Assembly (NCBI GenBank): GCA_021771675.1
Contig: JAETOP010000101.1
Coordinates: 1-13,593, forward strand
From: Oscillospiraceae bacterium
Lineage (GTDB): Bacteria > Bacillota_A > Clostridia > Oscillospirales > Oscillospiraceae
Length of the DNA: 13,593 nt
Direction of reading: 5' to 3'
Part shown: piece after piece, positions 6,947 to 12,657 of the stretch
How positions within the stretch are numbered: position 1 is the first letter of the stretch
How the letters are laid out: each line of letters opens with the position of its first letter
Notes under the pieces: generated by a model
What the model was told of the DNA's origin: nothing
The model's database searches: none
Seen by the model: the letters and a program-made list of their open reading frames with translations, nothing else
Program-made: the position numbers and the translations under genes

Positions 6947-6962
6947 GTATTTTTCCTTGACA
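6941..6962. repeat. Second TGTCAAG-N8-CTTGACA palindrome overlapping the ylxM -35
   Basis: TGTCAAG (6941-6947) and CTTGACA (6956-6962) are inverted copies around an 8-base spacer. One half-site is the -35 hexamer of the ylxM promoter; the other points the opposite way with no usable -10. Its centre lies about 54 bases (roughly five helical turns) from that of the palindrome at 6887-6908. Confidence 0.6.
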
Positions 6963-6966
6963 TTCT

Positions 6967-7605
6967 TTATTTCACCCGATACCATTTGGAAATCTGGCCG
7001 GTTTTCAGGAAGCCAATTCGCTCATAGAGGCGAATGGCCTTCTCGTTGGAGGAGGCCACCTCCAGAGTCATCTGTTGTTGTGGAATCAAAGACTGCATGG
7101 CCTTGCACACCAGCTCCCCTGCTCCCGGCTTCATAGCGGCAATGGCGGAAAGCCTGTCCCCCTCCAGCCAGCCGATTCCGAGGATTTCCCCGGATTCATG
7201 GATAAAATACGCCCCGCCGGATTTCAGAATTCTTGCCTCGTCTCTTGTCTCCAAGGTGGAGGCGTTATCCACATGCTTCATTTTTTGATTGTACAGCGCT
7301 CTCCATCTGGCAACGGTCTGCTCCGTCACCGGGAACATGGAGGGAATCTCTTCCTCACTGAGAAACATGGCGCCCCGCATCCGCCACAGGGTGGTATGCA
7401 GAGGATACGCTTCCAGCATGTCATGACCGGCGGCGTAGATTTTTTCCGCACCACAGACCGAGCAGAATTCAATGCAGTCCTGTAGCAGCAGCTCCGGCTC
7501 CTGCGTGCTTTGCAGGTGAATAAAAGCCTCCTGCCGGTAGGGTATTTCCTTCAGGATCAAGCTGGCAACTCCATGGGCAGTGGAAAACACCGGGAAATCC
7601 TTCAT
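6967..7605 (-). CDS. GNAT-family N-acetyltransferase
   Basis: A 212-residue protein whose C-terminal half matches the GCN5-related N-acetyltransferase fold, transferring acetyl from acetyl-CoA to an unknown amine. The clearest signature is near the end: LEVASSNEKAIRLYERIGFL (181-200), the beta-strand plus N..A..LYE.IGF motif. The acetyl-CoA loop region around KPGAGELVCKAM (159-170) is degenerate compared with Q/RxxGxG/A. The N-terminal 100 residues match no domain I recognise and contain cysteines C44, C48 and C51. No signal peptide is seen. GGAG lies 6 bases before the ATG. It has its own promoter at 7669-7696, and I see no T-tract terminator before the ylxM promoter, so read-through into ylxM is possible. 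Substrate unknown. Confidence 0.8.
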   Translation of the reverse strand: MKDFPVFSTAHGVASLILKEIPYRQEAFIHLQSTQEPELLLQDCIEFCSVCGAEKIYAAGHDMLEAYPLHTTLWRMRGAMFLSEEEIPSMFPVTEQTVARWRALYNQKMKHVDNASTLETRDEARILKSGGAYFIHESGEILGIGWLEGDRLSAIAAMKPGAGELVCKAMQSLIPQQQMTLEVASSNEKAIRLYERIGFLKTGQISKWYRVK

Positions 7606-7668
7606 AATTGGCTCCGCTCCTTTTCCGGCTTTGCAAAAATTATTACCGGCTCTGTGTTGAGTGGGTTC

Positions 7669-7696
7669 ATTGTAGCATATCCCGTGGGGATGTCAA
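7669..7696 (-). promoter_or_regulatory. Promoter of the GNAT acetyltransferase gene
   Basis: On the minus strand TTGACA (7696-7691) and TACAAT (7674-7669) lie 16 bases apart, with TG one base before the -10 (extended -10). The leader to the start codon at 7605 is about 55-60 bases. CCTTGACA here equals one half-site of the palindromes near ylxM, but there is no inverted partner. Confidence 0.7.
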
Positions 7697-7865
7697 GGCG
7701 GGCAATTTGTCGAAAGCGGGCAGTATCGCTTGTTTTCTAAACATTCCTTGATTTTTACGGTTAAAAATTTGTGCATATTTCATATATAAAATCTGTTTTG
7801 CCACAATAGAAACTTTTCTTTCTTACAATTCTTTTTCAAAAGCGGAACTATCACCCAGATTATGC

Positions 7866-7893
7866 TTGATTTCTTAATTTTAACGTGTATAAT
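7866..7893 (+). promoter_or_regulatory. Promoter of the 77-residue protein gene
   Basis: TTGATT (7866-7871) and a perfect TATAAT (7888-7893) are separated by 16 bases. The start codon at 7933 would be about 33 bases from the transcription start. Translation from 7885 is therefore ruled out, since that start lies inside the promoter. Confidence 0.7.
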
Positions 7894-7932
7894 ATCCTAC
7901 GATTCCACTATGGGCAGAAAGGAGGTTGCTGC

Positions 7933-8166
7933 ATGAAGAAGACCATCTGCAAGATCGAGTTCGATACCGAAAACGCAACGCTTATCAAGGCTTATTCCTT
8001 TGGTAAGCCGGGCGATCCTGCCGGTTATGAGGAAGATCTTTATCAGGCTCCCAACGGGATGTACTTTCTGCATGTTGGCGGCGGTGAAGAATCCCCCTAC
8101 CCCGCCGAGGACATTGTCCGTCTTGCAAAGACCAAGCTGAAAGCCTGGATGGAAGCGCATCAGTAA
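7933..8166 (+). CDS. Conserved small protein of unknown function
   Basis: A 77-residue soluble, acidic protein. The layout KTICKIEFDTENATLIKAY, then DPAGYEEDLYQAPNGMYFLH, VGGGEESPYP and a C-terminal helix ending KAWMEAHQ resembles small clostridial proteins of the KxYDTETA type, whose function is unknown to me. It has no signal peptide, membrane segment or catalytic motif. The start is set by AAGGAGG ending 7 bases before the ATG. It is a complete single-gene transcription unit, with a promoter at 7866-7893 and a strong terminator at 8185-8218. That, together with the good ribosome binding site, suggests steady and possibly high expression. Confidence 0.8.
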   Translation: MKKTICKIEFDTENATLIKAYSFGKPGDPAGYEEDLYQAPNGMYFLHVGGGEESPYPAEDIVRLAKTKLKAWMEAHQ

Positions 8167-8184
8167 TTTTGTGCCGATAAAATT

Positions 8185-8218
8185 TGTCCACCCCATTTTT
8201 GCGGGGTGGACATTTTTT
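8185..8218 (+). terminator. Strong rho-independent terminator after the 77-residue protein gene
   Basis: A perfect 10-bp stem, TGTCCACCCC (8185-8194) with GGGGTGGACA (8203-8212), an 8-base loop, then TTTTTT (8213-8218). It starts 18 bases after the stop codon. The last six bases of the right arm also form the likely -35 of the trmO promoter. Confidence 0.9.
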
Positions 8219-8235
8219 GCATCCTGTGGTATGCT
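8207..8235 (+). promoter_or_regulatory. trmO promoter overlapping the preceding terminator
   Basis: TGGACA (8207-8212) and TATGCT (8230-8235) are separated by 17 bases, with TG one base before the -10. The -35 is part of the terminator stem. Transcription would begin near 8242, about 20 bases before the trmO ATG. Confidence 0.5.
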
Positions 8236-8261
8236 CAGCAAAAAGGAAAGGCGGTGGGCCA

Positions 8262-8942
8262 ATGGACACGGTTTCAATCCATGTGATTGCCCGGATGAAG
8301 AGCGATTTTGCCACGAAATTTGGAATTCCCCGGCAGAGCGGACTTGTGGAGGAGCTGCGCTCCACAATCATCTTTCAGCCGGAATACCGCAACGACGACG
8401 CCCTTCGGGGCATTGAGGAATACAGCCACCTCTGGCTGGTATGGCAGTTTTCCCAGGCGGTTCGCCAGGGCTGGTCCCCAACGGTTCGTCCTCCCAGATT
8501 GGGGGGCAATACCCGCATGGGAGTGTTTGCCACCCGTTCTCCCTTCCGCCCCAATAACCTGGGTCTGTCCTGCGTCCGGCTGCTGGGGGTGGAGCACACA
8601 GTGGAATATGGGACGGTTCTTCACGTGGGAGGCGCAGATTTGATGGACGGAACGCCAATTTTTGACATCAAGCCCTACCTCCCCTATTCCGACAGCAGAC
8701 CGGATGCCTCCGGCGGCTTTACAGATCGGGCAAAGGATTTTCTCCTGGAAGTAAACTTCCCTGCCCCGCTTCTGGAAAAACTGCCGGAGGAAAAGCGGGA
8801 GGCCGCTATTGGGGTCCTCTCCCATGACCCCAGGCCCTCTTACCAGAAACAGGAGGATCGAATTTACGGTCTAACCTTTGCGGGCTTCAATATCAAATTC
8901 ACAGTTCAGGATTCTCTTCTGACGGTTCAGGAAGTGGACTAA
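8262..8942 (+). CDS. trmO: tRNA (N6-threonylcarbamoyladenosine37-N6)-methyltransferase TrmO
   Basis: A 226-residue TsaA/UPF0066 family enzyme that methylates t6A37 to m6t6A37 in threonine tRNAs using S-adenosylmethionine. The beta-barrel catalytic domain covers residues 1 to about 145, with YSHLWLVWQF (54-63), GVFATRSPFRPNNLGLS (87-103) and DGTPIFDIKPYLPYSDS (129-145). The C-terminal domain carries DPRPSYQ (189-195), so this is the two-domain form like E. coli TrmO. The ATG at 8262 is chosen: the upstream frame from 8184 runs through the terminator and promoter and is not family-like. The ribosome binding site is weak (AGGCGGTG, 8249-8256). The last 44 bases overlap the tail of the opposing M23 gene, and no plus-strand terminator directly follows. 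Confidence 0.92.
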   Translation: MDTVSIHVIARMKSDFATKFGIPRQSGLVEELRSTIIFQPEYRNDDALRGIEEYSHLWLVWQFSQAVRQGWSPTVRPPRLGGNTRMGVFATRSPFRPNNLGLSCVRLLGVEHTVEYGTVLHVGGADLMDGTPIFDIKPYLPYSDSRPDASGGFTDRAKDFLLEVNFPAPLLEKLPEEKREAAIGVLSHDPRPSYQKQEDRIYGLTFAGFNIKFTVQDSLLTVQEVD

Positions 8943-9864
8943 CGTCCAAATCCCGGTAGGGGTAGACTCGCTCCCATCCGGTCTGGGTCTTTTTGATGCT
9001 GCTGCGATGCTGAGCGAGGAGACGATTGATCTGGTATACGTCGATCCAGATTTCACTGTTGCACTCCTTTTGACTCTCATCAAAAATCAGCTGCATTCCA
9101 AAGTGGAGATGGTTTACGTCAATGTTGTTGGTATTTTCGGTGTCCGAGTACCCCGTGCGGCCCAGAAAACCGATCAAATCTCCTGCATTGACGGTTTGTC
9201 CTTCCTTTAATCCGGGTGCGTAGGGTTCGTCCTTTCTCAAATGGGCATAGTAATAATACCGCTTTTTATCATGGCTGCGGATTCCAACTCTCCACCCGCC
9301 ATACCGGTTCCAGCCCAGGGCTTCCACGACCCCGCCCTCCACGGCGACGATGGGCGTTCCCTGGCTGCCCATCATATCGTTTCCCAGATGCTTCCGCTTG
9401 AAGCCGTAGGATCTGCTGGCTCCGAAATCGTCGTAATGGGTATAGTAATACCCTTCCGCAATGGGAGAAAAAACCTTCAAGCCATATTTTGCTACCCACT
9501 GGCCGTCCCTTTCGATGGCAAAGCTTCCCAGGAAGCCTCCCAGCACGGCGGAATAGGCCTGATGATAGTAGTCAAAATATTTTGTCTGATCTTTCAGCAG
9601 CTCCTGGATGGACTGATCTTTTTTCAAATCCTCCGCTGCTTTTCGGACGGCGTCCAGGCCGCATTTTCCGCCGGTTCGGCAGGCGGCCAGGGCGAGAATG
9701 TCAATCCAGGAAAGATGCTTTTCCTGGTCAAAGGTTTTTATATCCACATCCATGGCATATTTCATAGACTCGTATGGAACATCAAAATCCACCCATTTGA
9801 TTGGTTCCGCCGATACCGGGAGCAGTAAACAGAAAACCGGCAGCAATAACAGCAAACGCTTCAT
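8899..9864 (-). CDS. Secreted M23-family metallopeptidase (LytM-like)
   Basis: A 321-residue exported protein. Residues 1-19 are a signal peptide (MKR, a Leu-rich core, cleavage after VSA). An unassigned helical domain covers about 20-135. The zinc peptidase domain, about 136-265, has H159 and D163 in HLGND, H208 in YAHL, and HLH at 252-254, so all metal and catalytic residues are present; it likely cuts peptidoglycan cross-bridges or stem peptides. The C-terminal 55 residues are charged and Pro-rich at the end. The ATG at 9864 is preceded by GAGGTG and starts the signal peptide; a longer frame to 9915 does not. It lies 66 bases after dusB and overlaps trmO by 44 bases at its end. The start codon and ribosome binding site are inside a strong hairpin (9854-9898). 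Confidence 0.9.
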   Translation of the reverse strand: MKRLLLLLPVFCLLLPVSAEPIKWVDFDVPYESMKYAMDVDIKTFDQEKHLSWIDILALAACRTGGKCGLDAVRKAAEDLKKDQSIQELLKDQTKYFDYYHQAYSAVLGGFLGSFAIERDGQWVAKYGLKVFSPIAEGYYYTHYDDFGASRSYGFKRKHLGNDMMGSQGTPIVAVEGGVVEALGWNRYGGWRVGIRSHDKKRYYYYAHLRKDEPYAPGLKEGQTVNAGDLIGFLGRTGYSDTENTNNIDVNHLHFGMQLIFDESQKECNSEIWIDVYQINRLLAQHRSSIKKTQTGWERVYPYRDLDVSPLPEPSEENPEL

Positions 9865-9898
9865 ACCCTCACCTCGTAGGTTAGGATATGAAGCGTTT
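9854..9898 (-). promoter_or_regulatory. Hairpin enclosing the ribosome binding site and start codon of the M23 gene
   Basis: Bases 9854-9874 pair with 9878-9898 around a 3-base loop. In the minus-strand mRNA this gives 19 Watson-Crick pairs, one G-U pair (9866 with 9886) and one G-A mismatch (9870 with 9882). The 3' arm contains the Shine-Dalgarno AGGTGAGG (9874-9867), the ATG (9864-9862) and codons 2-4; ACCT in the 5' arm pairs with the Shine-Dalgarno. On the plus strand there are two mismatches, but CTCTTTTTATT follows, so the same element could act as a plus-strand terminator. Confidence 0.75.
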
Positions 9899-9930
9899 CT
9901 CTTTTTATTCGGCAAACATTACGTGGGTAT

Positions 9931-10896
9931 TCACTCCAAATCCCGGACAATGTCTTTGGCAATGCGGTAAATATCCTCCATGGTGCTCAGAGACGAAATC
10001 TGGTTTTTATAGTATCCGCTGTGGGGAACGCCCCGTAAGTACCATGCAAAATGCTTTCTCGCCTCCAAGCAGGCCACGTGCTCCCCATGATCCTGCTCCG
10101 ACAGCTGAAACTGTTCCACAGCCAACGCCACCCGCTCCCTCAGCGGGGGTCTGGGCGAAATGGTCTCGCCAGAAAGGGCCTGGGCCACCTCCCTGAAAAT
10201 CCAGGGGTCGCCGAAGCAGCTCCGGCCGATCATCAAGCCATCCGCCCCCGTCCACTTTTTACACCGGAGCGCCGCCTCGCCGCCGGTGATGTCGCCGTTG
10301 GCGACGACGGGAATGGAAAGCTCCTGCTTTACCTTGCGGATGGTATCCCAGTCCGCAACGCCGGTGTAGAGCATACTCCGGGTGCGGCCGTGGACAGCAA
10401 CCATGGCCGCGCCGTTATCCTCCATCCGTTTGGCAAATTCCAGAACATTGATGCTGCCCTTGTCCCACCCCAGGCGGCATTTTACAGTAACGGGCACATC
10501 CACCGCTTTGGAAACCGCCGCAACGATCTGCCCTGCCAGCTCCGGGGTACGCATCAGGCCGCACCCATCCCCGGAATTGGCAATTTTGGGCATGGGGCAC
10601 CCCATGTTGATGTCGATAAAATCACAGCCGGAGATTTCCAGTGCCAGCCTGGCCCCCTCCGCCATGGTTTGCGGATCATTTCCAAATATCTGCGCCCCGC
10701 AGACGCTGCCCTCGTTTTTCCGAAGCAGCTTGGCGCTCTTTTGATCCTTATACACCAGAGCCCGGGAGGACACCATTTCCGTCACCGTTACCCCCGCACC
10801 CAGTCTGGCGCAGACTGTACGGAAGGCCCAATCCGTCACTCCAGCCATAGGGGCAAGGAAAATAGGATTATCAATCTGAATTTTACCAATTTGCAT
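9931..10896 (-). CDS. dusB: tRNA-dihydrouridine synthase (DusB family)
   Basis: A 321-residue FMN-dependent TIM-barrel enzyme that reduces uridines to dihydrouridine in tRNA with NADPH. Motifs in order are APMAGVTDWAFR (15-26), NMGCP (97-101) with catalytic Cys100, VKCRLGW (138-144), HGRT (169-172), NGDI (200-203) and GRSCFGDPWIF (224-234) for flavin phosphate. The C-terminal helical tRNA-binding domain spans about 245-321, with KHFAWYL at 281-287. Length is normal for DusB. Clostridial Dus proteins in this position are usually called DusB, though the uridine modified is not known from sequence. The Shine-Dalgarno (GAGAG) is weak. It starts 21 bases after the 86-residue protein gene and is followed by the M23 gene. 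Confidence 0.93.
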   Translation of the reverse strand: MQIGKIQIDNPIFLAPMAGVTDWAFRTVCARLGAGVTVTEMVSSRALVYKDQKSAKLLRKNEGSVCGAQIFGNDPQTMAEGARLALEISGCDFIDINMGCPMPKIANSGDGCGLMRTPELAGQIVAAVSKAVDVPVTVKCRLGWDKGSINVLEFAKRMEDNGAAMVAVHGRTRSMLYTGVADWDTIRKVKQELSIPVVANGDITGGEAALRCKKWTGADGLMIGRSCFGDPWIFREVAQALSGETISPRPPLRERVALAVEQFQLSEQDHGEHVACLEARKHFAWYLRGVPHSGYYKNQISSLSTMEDIYRIAKDIVRDLE

Positions 10897-10917
10897 GGTT
10901 TTCTCTCTTTCTTATTG

Positions 10918-11178
10918 TTATAACAGTGCGGTTACCAGCCAAATCAGCCCGGTTGCCAGCGCTCCAATTCCGGCCCAAAAGGCGCCATAATAATACAGCT
11001 TGCGCTTCCTGGGACTGTGCTGACCGATTTTGATTGCCTGCTCCGCTTCCTTCAGCAACGCTTCGTCGGTGACACCGTTTTGGGCGGCATCCTCCTTCAA
11101 AATGAAGATTGCCTGTTCAAAAAGCTTCGGGTCCGGGGAATGGACCATAATAACCTGTCGGGAAATACCTTTCACCAT
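10918..11178 (-). CDS. Small single-pass membrane protein of unknown function
   Basis: An 86-residue protein. Residues 1-52 are soluble and mixed alpha/beta, with SRQVIMVHSPDPKLFEQAIF (6-25) and a Glu/Ala-rich helix. A basic linker, SPRKRK (55-60), precedes one transmembrane helix at about 62-85 that runs to the C terminus. The basic side and lack of a signal peptide suggest the N-terminal part faces the cytoplasm (positive-inside rule), making it a tail-anchored protein. I do not recognise the family and assign no function. AAGGAGG, 8 bases before the ATG, is a strong start signal. It lies in an operon-like run between the NUDIX gene (47 bases upstream) and dusB (21 bases downstream). Confidence 0.8.
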   Translation of the reverse strand: MVKGISRQVIMVHSPDPKLFEQAIFILKEDAAQNGVTDEALLKEAEQAIKIGQHSPRKRKLYYYGAFWAGIGALATGLIWLVTALL

Positions 11179-11225
11179 AGCAGCTGCCTCCTTTTCTCAG
11201 GAAGCATGTCCGAAAAGATGGGGAT

Positions 11226-11690
11226 TTATTCCAATTTCAGCTTTTTCTTTTCCCAGCATCTCAGGGGAATTACAATGGGCGGAGAAAGATTTTCGGGAAG
11301 CTTCCCCGGTTCAAAGAACCGGAGCTCCTCGGATTCCTCCCCATCCAGGCGGAGAGAACCGGTATATTCTTTGCACAGAAATACGATGTCCACGTTAGAT
11401 ACTTCATCCCCGTTGGGGTAAACGTAGTGAAGCTCCTTTCCGGAAAAGACACCAAACAATTCCAGTTTCTTTGCAATCAACCCGGTTTCTTCCAGCAGCT
11501 CCCGGGCGGCGGCATCCTCCACCCGTTCATCCAATTCTGTGGAACCGCCGGCATAGCCCCAGCAGTGATTGTCCGTCCGCTTTTGCAGCAGCACCCGCCC
11601 CTGATGGTCTTCAACAATCACGCTGGCACCTACTTGAAGCAGGGGGCGGTGCCCAACAAGCTTTCTTAAATCCATAATGTAGCCTGACAT
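11226..11690 (-). CDS. NUDIX hydrolase
   Basis: A 154-residue NUDIX hydrolase, which cleaves nucleoside diphosphates linked to another moiety. The full Nudix box fits GX5EX7REUXEEXGU at residues 49-71 (G49, E55, R63, E64, E67, E68, G70), inside WGYAGGSTELDERV and AARELLEETGL. The beta-strand before it, LLQVGASVIVEDHQGRVLLQ (17-36), is standard. The substrate cannot be told: candidates include oxidised nucleotides, ADP-ribose or dinucleoside polyphosphates. The ATG at 11690 is chosen because the GGAG closing the ttcA reading frame lies 5 bases upstream; only 2 bases separate it from the ttcA stop, so translation is probably coupled. A longer frame to 11738 lies within ttcA. Confidence 0.9.
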   Translation of the reverse strand: MSGYIMDLRKLVGHRPLLQVGASVIVEDHQGRVLLQKRTDNHCWGYAGGSTELDERVEDAAARELLEETGLIAKKLELFGVFSGKELHYVYPNGDEVSNVDIVFLCKEYTGSLRLDGEESEELRFFEPGKLPENLSPPIVIPLRCWEKKKLKLE

Positions 11691-11692
11691 AT

Positions 11693-12433
11693 TTACTCCT
11701 GTTCCTTTGGCCGGCGATAGCGGCCGTGGGGCTCCCACTCCGGCAGAGGGTAACGCTGCATGGCGCCGAAGATTCGTTCCTTCAAATCGGGATAGGTTTT
11801 CACCAGGTCAAAGATCAGCTCCTTGATCTCCTCCCGCTTGGTGTGCTTGTCCACCGGGCAGCGGTTTTCCAGTACAGGAAGTCCCTCCTGCTGTGCAAAA
11901 TGGTCCACCGTTTTTTCATGGATATAGAGCATGGGACGAATCTGAATAATGCCTGTACGGTCCAGATTGGTTACGGGCTGGAAGCAGCTGATTCGACCCT
12001 CATAAATCAGGGACATGAGGAAGGTCTCCACCGCATCGTCATAATGGTGTCCCAAGGCGAGTTTGTTGAACCCCCGTTCCAAAATTGCCTGGTTCAGCGC
12101 CCCTCGCCGCATCTTGGCGCACATGGAGCAGGGGTTCTTTTCCCGCCGGTAGTCAAAGATAATCGGGGCAATTTCTGTTTTGACTACGGTGTAGGGAACA
12201 TCCAGTCCAGCGCAAAGTGCCTCAATGCCGCTGTAATCCATGCCAAGACCCATGTCAATGGTAATGGCCTCCAGCTGAAAGGGCTTGTTGTAGTAGCTCC
12301 TCAGCCCTGCCAGGAGCTTCAACAGGACGAGGGAATCCTTCCCACCGGAGACGCCTACGGCAATTTTGTCCCCTTCCTCAATCATGTGATAGTCCTCTAC
12401 GCACCGGCGGACAAGGCCCATTAACTTCTGCAT
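11693..12433 (-). CDS. ttcA: tRNA 2-thiocytidine biosynthesis protein, TtcA family
   Basis: A 246-residue PP-loop ATPase. SGGKDS (29-34) is the ATP pyrophosphatase loop. C102 and C105 in CSMCAKMRRG (102-111) form the TtcA CxxC motif, and C192 in NRCPVDKHTKR (190-200) is a candidate third ligand for an iron-sulfur cluster. GHHYDDAVET (128-137) is also characteristic. TtcA thiolates C32 of certain tRNAs; a related PP-loop tRNA thiolase is possible. The frame is open to 12559, but residues upstream of 12433 are AT-rich and not conserved-looking. AGGAGG lies 11 bases before the ATG at 12433, slightly long. The gene is divergent from rplM and heads the operon with the NUDIX gene. I found no convincing promoter for it. 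Confidence 0.87.
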   Translation of the reverse strand: MQKLMGLVRRCVEDYHMIEEGDKIAVGVSGGKDSLVLLKLLAGLRSYYNKPFQLEAITIDMGLGMDYSGIEALCAGLDVPYTVVKTEIAPIIFDYRREKNPCSMCAKMRRGALNQAILERGFNKLALGHHYDDAVETFLMSLIYEGRISCFQPVTNLDRTGIIQIRPMLYIHEKTVDHFAQQEGLPVLENRCPVDKHTKREEIKELIFDLVKTYPDLKERIFGAMQRYPLPEWEPHGRYRRPKEQE

Positions 12434-12552
12434 CAGTTCAACTTCCTCCTGAAAACGCCGAAAATAGAAAGCGAGAAAAAAAGAGCATCCAAGAGATTTT
12501 AATAGAATATCAAAGATCGCTCCAGGCTGGATAAATTTTTCAAAAATACCTG

Positions 12553-12581
12553 TTGACAAACAAAAAGGGATATGGTATAAA
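12553..12581 (+). promoter_or_regulatory. Promoter of rplM-rpsI
   Basis: TTGACA (12553-12558) and TATAAA (12576-12581) are separated by exactly 17 bases, with TG one base before the -10. This is the strongest promoter in the window and fits a ribosomal protein operon. Transcription would start near 12587, at the first base of the leader hairpin. Confidence 0.88.
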
Positions 12582-12586
12582 GCAAT

Positions 12587-12617
12587 GGTGCTTGCAGCCT
12601 ATTGTACTGCAAACGCC
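12587..12617 (+). ncRNA. L13-type leader hairpin in the rplM 5' untranslated region
   Basis: GGTG (12587-12590) pairs with CGCC (12614-12617) with one G-U pair. TTGCAG (12592-12597) pairs with CTGCAA (12607-12612) around a 9-base loop, with single C and A bases opposing each other between the helices. Size, position at the 5' end and the TTGCAG/CTGCAA pattern resemble the L13 leader found before rplM in Firmicutes, thought to mediate autoregulation by L13. I match it from memory only; a covariance-model search would decide. Confidence 0.6.
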
Positions 12618-12657
12618 TTAAAATGTCAAAATATTTTACCTAATTGGAGGAACGCAT

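Larger units (their letters stand above)
7606..7932. other. Divergent intergenic region with two promoters
   Basis: An AT-rich gap of about 330 bases between the acetyltransferase gene (minus) and the small gene at 7933 (plus). It holds one promoter for each. Between them is only a short TTTTTA/TAAAAA hairpin at 7752-7767. No small gene or RNA gene is supported. Confidence 0.5.

Noticed and set aside
7752..7767. TTTTTA/TAAAAA hairpin as a terminator
   Set aside because: Only A-T pairs, a short stem, and no upstream plus-strand gene to terminate.
9432..9460. Hairpin with GGGTAT and ATACCC arms as a trmO terminator
   Set aside because: No T-tract follows, and it falls within conserved Tyr codons of the M23 gene.
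10051..10923. 290-residue plus-strand reading frame
   Set aside because: It is antisense to dusB and arises from its codon bias; no start signal or domain.
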